Positions 11,060-21,419 of a stretch of DNA of 64,000 nucleotides are shown in pieces. The position numbers and the translations under genes were made by a program. This stretch comes from Adiantum capillus-veneris (taxonomy: Eukaryota; Streptophyta; Polypodiopsida; Polypodiales; Pteridaceae): the NCBI GenBank assembly GCA_014529385.2, contig CM043967.1:2144501-2208500 (forward strand). Direction: 5' to 3'. A model generated the notes under the pieces. It saw nothing but the letters and a program-made list of their open reading frames with translations. It ran no database searches and was not told the origin of the DNA. Position 1 is the first letter of the stretch; each line of letters begins with the position of its first letter.

Positions 11060-12863
11060 CAATAAATATAAGGTCCATGAATACATAGAAACAGACGGGA
11101 AAATAAATTCTCAAAACCGGCTTGAAATTGTCTGCATGATCGAGGGACGTTATAGGCAAAGGCACAGTGTTGAGGCACCTAGGCGCTCCTCTTGGGGGGA
11201 GCATCACAAATAAGCAAAGATTTGATTGGGTCTTGACCAAAATAAATAGTAAAATGAGAAGGTGAAAGTTTGTGCTCCTCCCCTTCCATAGTAGAGTCAC
11301 CATGATCAATGCTTTCATGATCCCGTACATCTCATTTGTATCACCGTTGCTAAAACTAAGCAAATCCAATTGGAAAGAATTCTTGAAGCCTATCAAACGG
11401 TTCTTGTGGAAAAACAACACAAAATCCTAAACCTCTTGCCAATGGGGAAGATGGGAATGGGTAGCAAGGCCAAAGAGTCAAAGTAGAGTTGGGATTATCG
11501 AGCCCATGGTTCATGCAGAAACTCTGTGTGCCAAACTGGTGACCTCATTGACGCACCAATAGGAGGAATGGGCTATTATGGCATGGGATATGATTAAGGA
11601 AGCAAAGCTTGCCTCAAAAGGGGGCACTTGGAAGAATGCCACAATGCAAGACAAGATTTTGGCACCCTTTTGGACACTCCTGAATCTTGGAGGCTTTATA
11701 GGGGAGCTAGTGAGAAAGTGCAACATAGAAACTTCAACCCTGCAATGGAGGGAGAATTTCAGATACTTCATGGATTCCTCTTTCAAATGGTTCCCCTAGC
11801 TCTCAAAACTTGGGAAGGGCTCCTTAAACCCCCTCTCGTGGGAAGTTGCAAGCTTGGAAAACAACAAAGGAATTTATAAACCCTCTCATCTTCGGGATGA
11901 CAGAATCTTTTTGTAGAAGGATGTGGAGCTTGTAGTGATGCAACATAACTTGGGTATGTACGAAAGGCTTTTGATTGGTAGACTATTCGAAGTGCTTGCA
12001 ACCTCACCTCCACCTGTTAATGGATCAAAAATTGATTGGAGAGCCTGGCATTGGCCGAAGGATAGAGTGTTCGCGCTTCCCAAAACTCAGAATACCTATA
12101 ATATGTTGATATACAAATCGGATTGGTTTGTCCTACACACCAAAATGTAAAAGAAAAATTGGTATGAAGAGCATTGGCAACAGAGTATTAAGGACATTTG
12201 TGAGACTCAATGGCTAGAAGATATGAAGATATTAATCTAGAACGTGCTATGCGGAGCCTTGCCTACTGGTATTAAGGTGTGAACTAGAGTAGAGGGCTCG
12301 GCTTTGTTTACACCTACTCTGGCTGTACGTCATTCTCCAAAGACTCTCTTCATTTATTCATCATGTGCCCTACTCCACAGGGGCTGGCGGCTAAGGTATG
12401 CAAATGGGTACAGAGAACTTGAGAGACAATCTTCTTTACCGACAACGTGATCTTGGGGGGGCGTGGATTCCAAAGACTGAACATTTTGGTGTGCACCCAG
12501 ATTACTTTTGCTACCTGAATCAGGTCTGGAATCAAAGTCTAGGAATATACGGGTATTTAAGGCCAAGCTGGCGGTAGCTTGTTTTTATGATAATGTGTGC
12601 ATGAGCACTGAGCTCATCCATGGTATTGGAGCTAGAAGAGGTTCAGTGGATAAAGATAAAGATTTGGACTCCTGCATTAAGCTGCTTGGAACACTCAAGA
12701 GGGTAGGTTTATAACCACTAGTGTTATATCTTTTCTTGTGTACAAGCCTCTGTTGGAGCCCTAGTCTCCCCAAGGCACATGTAGTGCTTGTGGGAAATGG
12801 TATTCTTTTTGAGTTAATATAAATTCTCTCAACTCACAATTGTGAGTATGGAAAAAAAAAAAA
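11060..12863 (+). pseudogene. LINE (L1-type) ORF2 3' part, array copy 1
   Basis: This is the longest array copy at its 5' side. It begins with post-RT sequence (LRHLGAPLGG, then FDWVLTKINSKMRRW and INAFMIPYISF) that follows the reverse transcriptase domain in plant LINEs. It continues through KRFLWKNNT, DRVFALPKTQNTYN and LCGALPTGIKV (zf-RVT region, about 12240-12270) to a C-terminal block with SRNIRVF (about 12540). The reverse transcriptase itself is absent, so the copy is 5' truncated. Several in-frame stops and one or more frameshifts make it non-coding. It ends with the palindrome at 12832-12847 and an A-run at 12852-12863. Confidence 0.85.
12832..12847 (+). repeat. LINE 3'-terminal palindrome, copy 1
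   Basis: ACTCACAATTGTGAGT is a perfect 16-nt palindrome. It lies four bases before the A-tail and just after TTAATATAAATTCTCTC. The same layout ends copies 2 and 3 (25298-25313, 27880-27895) and, with one change, copy 4 (29817-29832). Related forms end the dispersed LINE copies at 35936-35951 (minus), 38612-38627, 41012-41027 and 46663-46678. Confidence 0.9.
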
Positions 12864-13195
12864 TGTTTGCATGATCAAGTACCCACTTTCATTTCTGCAA
12901 ATTTGGATTACGTAAAAATTTCAACTAGTCTCAAGTGGGAAAATAAAGGACCCCATCGAATGGGATTGGACCATCAATGTTGTTCAAATGCATTTACGTT
13001 AACCTGAGTTGCTTGTTGTAGTTGGAACCCTTTGGATGCCTTAGCTCGGATTGTGAGCAGGGCTTGACTTGCTCTTTTTTTGATATGTTTATTATATCAT
13101 AACTCACATTCGTGACTTCTAGCGGGGAAAAAAAGGCATTTCATGTAGTTTATATGGCAGATCACCCTTTTGTCCTCATTTGTTAGTAGATATTT

Positions 13196-13539
13196 GAAAG
13201 TTTGTGCTCCTCCCCTTCCATAGTAGAGTCACCATGATCAATGCTTTCATGATTCCGTACATCTCATTTGTATCACCGTTGCTAAAACTAAGCAAATCCA
13301 ATTGGAAAGAATTCTTGAAGCCTATCAAATGGTTCTTGTGGAAAAACAACACAAAATCCTAAACCTCTTGCCAATGGGGAAGATGGGAATGGGTAGCAAG
13401 GCCAAAGAGTCAAAGCAGAGTTGGGATTATTGAACCCATGGTTCATGCAGAAACTCTGTGTGCCAAACTAGTGACCTCATTGACGCACCAATAGGAGGAA
13501 TGGGCTATTATGGCATGGGATATGATTAAGGAAGCAAAG
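13196..13539 (+). pseudogene. LINE array copy 2, 5' part
   Basis: This is the same post-RT LINE sequence as copy 1 from its landmark onward, nearly identical by eye. It stops at GGAAGCAAAG, where the LTR of the 10.66-kb element begins. The copy resumes at 24196 on the other side, but 121 bp present in copies 1, 3 and 4 are missing at the junction. Confidence 0.9.
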
Positions 13540-14193
13540 TGTAAGGTCTCTGAACCCGATCAAAAAGAACACCATTGTACCTTGAAATGAATAAATTGAA
13601 AAAAGTTACTATTTGTAGCAGTTTTCCAAATTCTGTCAGTACCATGATGTTTAGAATGTTTTAAAGCTTCGAAATGTGAATTAAAATAATTTTTGTAGAA
13701 AATTTCCAAAAATAGTAAGTTTTTGGTCACCCGACCCGTTCAGTTTTGATCGTCTCGAAAAACTGCACCCGTACCCCAAATTTGAAAAAAATGCATTTTC
13801 GGACCCCTGGGACTGCTAAATATGACAGGTACTCAGGCCAGTACGCCTTAGTTAGAGCTTTCTATAGCAATTCTTGGCATCAAAATCCGACTCGTATGAC
13901 CCGTTTTAGCCTAGAATCAAAATTTCTCAAAATTGTTCGGGGAGGTATCGAGGGGCCGGGACTGTGTGGGAACAGTTCTAGGCCACTCCAAATCAGCTTT
14001 AGCAGCTAGGCGGCGCCCTCTTGCCTTGTGGGAGTCTTGGGAGAGTTTCTAAGCCAGTAACTAAGCCTCAGAGCCAGTTAACCAAGCCAACCTAACACTT
14101 GGTGGGTAGGGGAACTAGACTCGCCAATGGAGAGACTGAGTGCTCCTGCAGATGCATTTAGCAAGGCTGGTCGATTTTCAGCCTATAGGAGCC

Positions 14194-14202
14194 TATTTAA
14201 AG
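14194..14202 (+). promoter_or_regulatory. Candidate LTR TATA box
   Basis: TATTTAAAG is conserved in the 3' LTR (22076-22084) and sits just upstream of the CA-rich tract. A competing TATA-like string (CTATATAAAATA, about 15045) is changed to CTATTTAAAATA in the 3' LTR. It lies only about 15 bp before the small ORF, so it would not be a good promoter for that ORF. Confidence 0.45.
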
Positions 14203-15064
14203 GCCTACTCACACACACACACACACACATATGCTCACACACACACACAGTGCACACACACACACCTACACACACTAGAAAGGAGAAGCAAGGAGGGAGG
14301 TGTTGTCCAATTCTTGCCTCAAGAATCTCGATTAGATTAGAGAATCAAGAAGATTATCAACCCTTAATCATGGTAACCAAGATTTAATTAATGCCTTCTG
14401 TAAATTCTTTTCATTACCATCTAAATTTCTCGTCTATTATGCTTATTCCTAGTCGCAGACTCTATAATTACTCTCTAATTTCTCCTTAACCATATTTTGT
14501 TATGTAATCATCATCCCATAGCTGAATTATCAGCCATTCATCACTCTTGCTTAATGATTAGTGCATGATTATTAGAATTTTCTCTCTCTAGGTAGCATAG
14601 TAATTAATCGGTAAGCTGGTAATTGTGTAGATTGATGAGAATCACTGTTTCTATCACGCATTAATATTGTAGCTGAATTAGATTCATTTCTCTTATGCAT
14701 TAGGATATAATTAAGGTAAGATTAATATGTCATTAAGTCTCTAAGAGGTGGGTTTTCTCACACCTATGCATGCAATGATTCTGCACCATCTATTTGCTAG
14801 GAAAGAGATTAATCATACTTAATTCATCTCTCTGGTAATTCCATTAGTGAAATCCTATTATTCTTAATCATGTAAGCCGAGTAATTATCTTTAGAGCTGG
14901 TTCCCATAGGATTATATGTCATCCATAATGATTGCTATATAGAAAAATCTAGAACTCTCATATAGGAGGGATTAATTGATGTTACTAATCTATCTATTGG
15001 GTTGTTCTAACGCTTGCAAACCTTAGCTTTTTCTCCAAGCTAACTATATAAAATAGTGAGTGAA

Positions 15065-15235
15065 ATGGCCCCGGTTAAGAGAACGCGCTTCGGTGGTGCC
15101 CACGACCGCGAGGCAAGAACAAGCAATGTCAATGGAAAAGGAAAAGCTCCCGTGGAGGAACAAATACTGGCCATCTTACGGGCCATTGACGAAGAAATGG
15201 AAGAGATAGGTCATAATTTTATTCAAGTCGTTTGA
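15065..15235 (+). CDS. Small open frame inside the 5' LTR (56 aa)
   Basis: An ATG in a favourable context (GTGAAATGGC) opens a 56-residue hydrophilic frame. It starts MAPVKRTRFGGAHDRE and ends in an acidic, helix-prone segment (AIDEEMEEIGHNFIQVV). The 3' LTR keeps the same frame open from 22976 to 23146 with the same start and end despite about eight amino-acid changes. I do not recognise the protein. It could be a short upstream frame in the long leader, a first coding exon, or simply an undamaged chance frame. Confidence 0.35.
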   Translation: MAPVKRTRFGGAHDREARTSNVNGKGKAPVEEQILAILRAIDEEMEEIGHNFIQVV

Positions 15236-15501
15236 ATTAACATTGCACACGTTTAGTTAGGAATGAACATATCCCCAAACATGTTCGAGAAATCTGATGG
15301 AAACCTCGGCATTGAATTCATTGTACATTAAGTTCTAAAGTAGGAAAGAAATGATTGATGGGTATGCTGTTTGTAATAGGAAAGAATGTCTGCTAGGGAA
15401 AATTTAACTTGACATGTTCATTTTACTTCCAATGTTGATTCAGTCGTGACCCCCCTCCTGATCACATGGGGCAGAGTTCCTCGTTAAGGGCTCTTGAATC
15501 C

Positions 15502-15620
15502 GCGACTTACTTTTTATGCGGTGGATACCCACGACTTGCTTTCTATGCGGTGGGAACCCACGTCTTACTTTCTATGCGGTGGGAGTGTCCATGACGTGCT
15601 TTCTGTGCGGTGGACATACC
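15502..15620 (+). repeat. 29-31 bp minisatellite in the LTR
   Basis: Four units of the form CGACTTGCTTTCTATGCGG plus TGGGAACCCA-like filler start at about 15502, 15531, 15560 and 15591. The 3' LTR has the matching block at about 23411-23530, with its own point changes. Function is unknown. Confidence 0.8.
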
Positions 15621-16295
15621 TAGTTGTATGGGTAGCTAGGCGACAACGGGAGGAGTGAACTCTCGCTGGAGGGGGGATGTTGTAGCTCCAGAACATTGAA
15701 ATTTTAATGAATAAGTTTGAGTATAATTTTTACTAGAATACTTTCTTGGTGTTGTTTGCAATACTGGTTGAAGGGTTGTCTTAACAAACAATGTGATTCG
15801 GAACTAAACAAGGAATGTGTATGTAGAACAACCTTTGTGATAGTAATTAGGTCATACTCAAAGAAGGAAGTGTGAGTATGGGGGTGGAAAGTGGGGGCTT
15901 GGCTCAGGTTGCCAATGCCTACGAGATGGGTGGTCCCGATTGGTCGGGAACTCTCTGTCCCCATAGTGCTTACTTCGATATTAGTAATACTCATTGCCCC
16001 TAGAGCGGTGAAATCTCGAGAGTACGTGCCTCTGAAACATGGAAAAAAAGGCACTCGAGGTTTCTCTCCTCTTGGAAGGTGGGTCTTAGGATCGCTAGAT
16101 AGTTTAAGTACGCTTCCCCTGCGAGGTGGAGCTAGATCTTCCTGGTAGTAGGCTCGAACTCGACTCACTTTGTGATGAGAGATCGTCCGCTAGTCGAACC
16201 CTGAACCATTTTTTTTTCTTTCACAATAGATCTAGTGGCCACCAGGGTCACCATCAAATCCGCTGGTTGATACGGTGGGGTGGGGACCTCACACC

Positions 16296-16308
16296 TGGTA
16301 TCAGAGCC
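16296..16308 (+). other. Primer-binding site for initiator tRNA-Met
   Basis: TGGTATCAGAGCC lies two bases after the 5' LTR end and matches the 3' end complement of plant initiator tRNA-Met. This is the usual primer site of chromoviruses and many Copia elements. Confidence 0.93.
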
Positions 16309-16381
16309 TAGGTTAGGCTGGGAAAGAAAGTCGTACTGTTTGAATATTTAAATAAGGAACTGAAAGTATATAGGTAGTTGA

Positions 16382-16982
16382 TCCGAATTCCTTGCATTGG
16401 TGTTGCAGGAAGACCCCGTGCTCGAATATCGGAAGTTCCAAGTGTTTGAGCTTATTTATGAGCAAGCTCGAAGATCCCCAGTTTACCAGTTCATGCGAGA
16501 TGTCATGGAGATACTGATGAAGGCTCATACGCCACACTCCACTCGCATTGATAAAGGATGGGAACTTGATTGGACATTTCCAGGAGGGTTTTACTACATC
16601 AACGCTCGGAAGCTAGGATGCATGGCTACCGATTTGAAGAAGATATTCTATTTGAGGGTAATAGAGGGTAATAGAGATATTCTATTTGGTGCCCACATGA
16701 TTGGACCAGACTGTTTCAGACAACTCCAATCAAACCCTCAACGACTGGCTCTTGGAGAAGGTGACCAATGTGATCCCAGCAAACAGAGTCAAAACCTTTG
16801 GACTACCAAAAGATGAATTCCGGCTTGATATCTTAGTTTATTATCCACTCAAGAATGAGTATAGGAACTATATATTTCACGAACGAAGTAGTGCATCATA
16901 TGAATACCATCTCCTAGGCGTATGTTATATGCAATCCATAAAGCCATGCAATAAGATAATTACCAATTATCCTAAACCTTGA
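16382..16982 (+). pseudogene. Unassigned leader frame between primer site and gag
   Basis: An open frame from 16382 runs about 145 codons to 16816. A second frame, open from about 16700 to 16982, continues naturally if one frameshift near 16730 is allowed, giving roughly 195-200 residues. Residues include FELIYEQARRSPVYQFMRD, GWELDWTFPGGFYYINARK and DEFRLDILVYYPLKNEYRN. The composition is that of a folded protein, not simple repeats. A sequence GTGTTGCAG at 16401-16409 could be a splice acceptor, and the first in-frame ATG is only at about 16495. Chromoviruses normally have a non-coding leader here. I do not recognise a domain. It may be a captured host fragment or an accessory frame. Confidence 0.45.
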
Positions 16983-17128
16983 GGGGTTTCGATTGTAATA
17001 AATTTTTATCAATGAAGTGTTTTTTGTCTCTGAATCTCTGTCTCTTGATAAAGTGGAATTTTGAATTTTATTAAAGTCTCGTGTCTATTTTGAAATCCAA
17101 GTAATGGTATTAGGAATTCGTATAATCC

Positions 17129-18100
17129 ATGTAGGCACCACCTGTTGCTCTGTACTCGGCAACACAAGAGAAGAAGCTCCTCCTTAAGCAAGCCCAACCT
17201 CCGATCTTTAAGGGCGAGGGGGTAAATGTGGAGAGAGATGTGGAAGTGTGGATGAAAGCCATGGACGATTACTTTGAAGCTGCGGGGACCCAACCCGTAA
17301 ATCAAACCATGCTTGCGATGTTCCGCTTGACTGGCGATGCCAAGATATGGTGGAAGCAACATTGTAGAGACATGGATATTAAGGGATCTTCCCAGTCCTG
17401 GGAAGACATTAAAGCTGCGATAATGGGGCGTTATTTACAGCCTGCCTATAGAACCTTGAGGATGAATGAATTCTTTTCACTTCGGCAGCTGAATTCATCT
17501 GTCGAAGAATATTATGCAAAGTTTGTCACTCTTCGGAGATATGTTCCTAAGATGACCTTGGAACAACAGGTGGCGAGGTTCTGCCAAGGACTAATCGATC
17601 CCTTGAATACTCGATTGGAAGCTCTCAGGCCGACAACACTACAGGATGCCTTGTTGAGGGCCAAACCTCTAGCTCTCGAAGTACAAAAGGTTAATCAAAA
17701 CAAGAGGAATCATTGGGCAAAGAGGGCAAGGACAACTGCTTGGAATAACAAACCAACCAACCAAGCATATGACCAGCGCCCTATTGTGGCTACCACCACA
17801 ACCATGGAGTTCCCTGATGTTCGATGCTATGGTTGCGGCGAGCATGGACATTACAGATCCAATTTCCCGAGGAACATTCAGGCAACCAACGCCAATGCCA
17901 TACCCTTGAATACCCGTGGACGTGGCCAAGCTAATGGAAGAGGAGGACGAGGAAGGATGAACAGAGGGCGAGGGCGTGGAGCTACCACCAGAGTAAATGC
18001 CGCAGTGGTACAACCAACTGTGGGCGACGAAGAAGTGGAGAGAGCAACCCTACATGCTGCAATTTACAATCCCAATGGTTGCGAGCAATACGCAGTCATT
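17129..18100 (+). pseudogene. Gag of the 10.66-kb chromovirus
   Basis: Gag forms the virus-like particle and binds element RNA. The likely start is ATG 17129, but the next codon is TAG (17132-17134). The frame then runs open to 18236. A retrotransposon-gag core lies at about 17230-17690 (VWMKAMDDYFEAAG, KIWWKQHC, VEEYYAKFVTLRRYVPKM, RFCQGL). A zinc knuckle is at 17825-17866 (CYGCGEHGHYRSNF), where the last cysteine of the CCHC motif is replaced by phenylalanine. A Gly-Arg-rich RGG-like stretch follows at about 17910-17985. Gag runs on into protease in the same frame. Confidence 0.92.
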
Positions 18101-18460
18101 CATACGCCAGGATCTCTCAGAGGTGAACAAGTTAACTTCCTTATAGATTGTGGTAGCACTCTTTCATTTCTTTCACCCAGATGCATGAGGAAGCTAAAGC
18201 TAGATAAGTATCCAACAAGCAAGCTAGTTGTAGAGTAAGCAAACGGCAAGGAAGTAGTATCTCAACACTCTACAGGAAAAATTGACTTTGATTTAGGGGG
18301 ACACCCAACTTCTGCCCAATTTCGAACCTTACCCTTAGGATTCTTTGATGGGATACTAGGGATGGACTGGCTAAAGCAAAATAGGGCCCACATACATTGT
18401 GCACACGGGAATTTTACCTTTACAGATAACTTGGGTAATGAGCCTTAATCCAGGGGGAAA
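18101..18460 (+). pseudogene. Aspartic protease region of the 10.66-kb chromovirus
   Basis: The frame continues from gag with VNFLIDCGSTLSFLS. The active-site triad reads Asp-Cys-Gly (18146-18154) in place of the usual Asp-Ser/Thr-Gly. A TAA at 18236-18238 interrupts the domain, after which ANGKEVVSQ and the closing motif FFDGILGMDWLKQN remain readable to about 18385. The next domain is in another frame, so an indel lies at about 18430-18500. Confidence 0.88.
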
Positions 18461-18501
18461 ATGGGAGACCTAGGGCTAATCTAGTTAAGGCCATTAGACT
18501 T

Positions 18502-19977
18502 TTGAAGGGACTAAGAAAGGGTCAGCAAATTTATGCGGTTAAGCTCAACAAAGTGGACCGATCAGATACCTCACTCCGACCAAACTGGTTGAGGGAATAT
18601 CATGATGTGTTCCCAGAAGACCTTACGAATCTTCCACCACACAGAGAGGTAGATCATGGGATTGAGACTATCCCTGGATGTGAACCTATCTCAAAAAGAC
18701 CTTATAAGATGTCACTTCCAGAGGCCATCGAACACAAGGAACAACTTAGACAACTCATTGAGCAAGGATTCATTTGACTCAGTACTTCTCCTTGGGGTGC
18801 TCCATTTCTTTTTCAGAAGAAGAAGGATGGAACCTTAAGGCTATGCATAGACTATCGTGGACTGAACCAAGTAACTGTCAAGAACAAGTATCCAATTCCA
18901 AGGATTGATGAACTCTTGGACAGGCTCCACGGCGCCAAAATGTTTACAAAGATTGATCTAAGGTCAGGATATTACCAAATCAGGATCAAAGAATCAGATA
19001 TTCCAAAGACAGCTTTCAATACTAGGTATGGGCACTACGAGTTCACAGTAATGTCTTTTGGTCTAACAAATGCTCCTACAAGCTTCAATCGACTTATGCA
19101 GGATATTTTCAGACCTTACCTGGATGATTTTGTCTTGGTTTTCTTTGATGACATTCTGATCTATTCTAAGAACGAGGCAGACCACGAAGAACATGTTCGC
19201 AAAGTACTTGCTCTTCTTCGAGAACACCAACTTTACGCTAAAGAGAGCAAGTGCACTTTTTTCTCACCAAAGGTCAACTATCTTGGATTTGTCATATCGG
19301 CAGAGGGGGTTTCAGTAGACCCAGACAAAGTCAAGGATATCGTTGATTGGCCTCAACCATCCACCATCAGCGAAGTAAGAGGATTTCTTGGAATAACGGG
19401 ATGGTACAGGATTTTTGTTAAGGACTAAGCACGTATTGCTGCACCTTTGACGGAACTCCTAAAGAAAGGGATGAGGATCGAATGGAAGACCGAGCACGAG
19501 TCTAGCTTTACTAAACTAAAAGAGTTCTTGGTCTCAGCTCCTATTTTAAAGCTTCCCGATTTCAGTAAGGAATTTGAAGTAGCAACCGATGCTAGCAAAA
19601 TTGCTCTAGGCAGAGTTCTTACTCAAGAAGGAAGACCAGTGGCGTATACTTCGTGAAAGCTGATAGATCATGAGAAGAATTATCCTATTCATGATTTGGA
19701 GCTTTTAGAAGTTATTCATGCGCTGAAGTTATGGAGACATTATCTTCTTGGGCGCAAGTTTCAGTTGGTTACAGACCACAAGAGCTTAAAATGGATTTTT
19801 ACTCAACCTATTCTCAATATGCGACAACGACAATGGATAGAGCTATTACAGGAATATGACCTTGACATAAAGTATAGACCAAGGAAGGAAAATGCAGTTG
19901 CAGATGGTCTTAGCCGAAAATCCTTTGTCGGAGCTATCTCTATTCCAAATAACCCTATCTGGGATAGAATCAAATAA
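18502..19977 (+). pseudogene. Reverse transcriptase and RNase H of the 10.66-kb chromovirus
   Basis: This region would copy element RNA into DNA and remove the RNA strand. The RT core includes [41 protein letters not shown] and [11 protein letters not shown], with the catalytic Asp pair at 19147-19152, and ends [10 protein letters not shown]. RNase H follows at about 19570-19900 (ATDASKIALGRVL, LELLEVIHALKLWRHYLLG, VTDHKSLKW, ADGLSRK). Four stops break one constant frame: TGA at 18775, TAA at 19426, TGA at 19654 and TAA at 19975. Both TGA codons sit where CGA (Arg) is expected, consistent with decay of methylated CpG. Domains are otherwise intact. Confidence 0.95.
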
Positions 19978-21240
19978 GCATCTTTAGTAGATCTAGAATA
20001 CCAGCGTATAGTATCACTAGTCCAACAGAATCAGATGCCTGAAGCTAAAGATTACTCTCTTATGGGAGGGTGTCTTTACTACAGACATAGACTCTGTGTA
20101 CCCAGAGACCCAACCTTAAAGAAGGCCATTTTGTATGAAGCACACAATAGCCCTACATCCGGACATCCAGGCTATGCTAAGACTCTTCATGCTGTTAGGA
20201 GGAGTTTTTTTTGGATTGGAATGAAAGGAGATATACTTCACTATGTGAGGCAGTGTCTTTCTTGTCAGTGGATAAAGGCCGAACGAATCAAGTTACTAGG
20301 GCAACTTCAACCTCTTGATATACCCCAGATGAAAGGGGAATGCATCAGTATGGATTTTGTTACAGGATTACCTTCTACAGGAGGTTATGATTTTGTTTTT
20401 GTGGTTGTTGATATGCTCACAAAAGTGGCTCATCTAATACCCGTAAAGACAACCTTTACTACTTCAGATATTAGCCGGGTATTCATCAAGGAGATTTTTA
20501 GGCTACATGGTTTGCCCAAGCGTATTGTCAGTGATAGAGATGCCAAGTTTACATCAAAATTTTGGACTTCTCTTTTCCAATCTATTGGGTCAAAATTAGC
20601 TTTCGGTACAGCATATCATCCCCAGACAGATGGGCAAACTGAAAGAGTTAATCAAGTCATCGAGGACATTCTCAGAGCCTATTGTTCGCAAGAGCCAAAG
20701 AAGTGGTTACAGTATCTACCTTTGGTGGAGTATGCTTACAACTCTTCCGAACACAGAAGCATTGGAATGTCACCTTTCAAAGCTCTTTATGGACAGGACT
20801 GTTTAGCACCACTGAACTTCTCAGATCCAACCATTAAGGTAGAAGCCTCTATGAAGATGTTAGAAGATATGGAAGCACAGACTAGAGCTATCCGCCAGGA
20901 CATTCAGGCAGCTCAGGATAGACAGAAACACTATGCAGATAAGAACCGTTCGGAAAGAACTTTCAAAGAAGGGGATAAGGTTTTTCTGCGAGTCCGACCA
21001 AAGAAAAGCAACTTATCTCTAGGCAAATATAAGAAGCTAAGCCCAAGGTATTGTGGACCTTTCGAGATCATTAAGGTTGTGAGTGACCAAGCCTACAAGC
21101 TAAATTTACCTGCAAACTTGAAGGTTCATGATGTGTTCCACGTCAGCTTACTCAAACCCTATATTCCTAACCCTGATCAATTCTTGGACTCCGATCAAAT
21201 AGTCATGCCAGCACAAGGAGTTCTTGAGCTCCAGCCCTGA
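19978..21240 (+). pseudogene. Integrase of the 10.66-kb chromovirus
   Basis: The integrase would insert the DNA copy. The frame from 20035 to 21240 is fully open. The zinc-binding HHCC region runs from HNSPTSGHPGYAKTLH to CLSCQ (about 20140-20265). The catalytic core has MDFVTGLP (first Asp, about 20350), SDRDAKFTSKFW (second Asp, about 20530) and HPQTDGQTERVN (Glu, about 20640). The C-terminal part has YCGPFEIIKVVSDQAYKLNL and VFHVSLLKPY, the usual GPF/Y-type tail. It closes at a TGA (21238) created by a frame change just before the chromodomain. Confidence 0.95.
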
Positions 21241-21388
21241 CTATGTACTGGAAACAAGGGAAAGGAAGTTACGCAACAGAACTATCACGGAGCATCTAGT
21301 AAAGTGGAAGGATTACCCTGAAGAAGATGCAACTTGGGAGGACGAACCAACGCTCACAAAAGTTTACCCAAACACATTCTTGAGATGA
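21233..21388 (+). pseudogene. Chromodomain at the pol C-terminus
   Basis: In the frame one step from the integrase frame, SPDYVLETRERKLRNRTITE leads into LVKWKDYPEEDATWEDE, the aromatic and acidic signature of a chromodomain. It ends at a TGA at 21386. Chromodomains of chromoviruses are thought to steer integration to marked chromatin. The frame step is most simply a decay indel. Confidence 0.9.
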
Positions 21389-21408
21389 GGACATCTCAAA
21401 TATTTCAC

Positions 21409-21419
21409 GTTGGGGAGGT
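21409..21419 (+). other. Polypurine tract of the 10.66-kb element
   Basis: GTTGGGGAGGT directly abuts the TGTAAGG start of the 3' LTR, in the position of the plus-strand primer. Confidence 0.85.

Larger units (their letters stand above)
13540..16293 (+). repeat. 5' LTR of the 10.66-kb chromovirus
   Basis: This 2754-bp LTR holds, in order, a TATTTAAAG box at 14194-14202, (CA)n tracts at about 14208-14275, a 56-codon open frame at 15065-15235, a 29-31 bp minisatellite at 15502-15620 and a second open stretch at 15891-16148. All these elements recur in the 3' LTR. If the TATTTAAAG box is the promoter, transcription would start near 14225 and leave about 2 kb of R-U5 leader before the primer site. 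Confidence 0.95.

Noticed and set aside
14127-14387. Plus-strand frame over the CA tract in the LTR
   Set aside because: Most of it is Thr-His repeats from the CA microsatellite, and the 3' LTR copy diverges by indels.
15891-16148. Second open frame in the LTR as a gene
   Set aside because: It is present in both LTRs, but it starts at GTG, has no upstream in-frame ATG and differs by a 3-base indel and several changes. Weaker than the 56-codon frame.
17669-18013. Minus-strand 114-codon frame
   Set aside because: It is the antisense shadow of gag, including the Gly-Arg-rich region.
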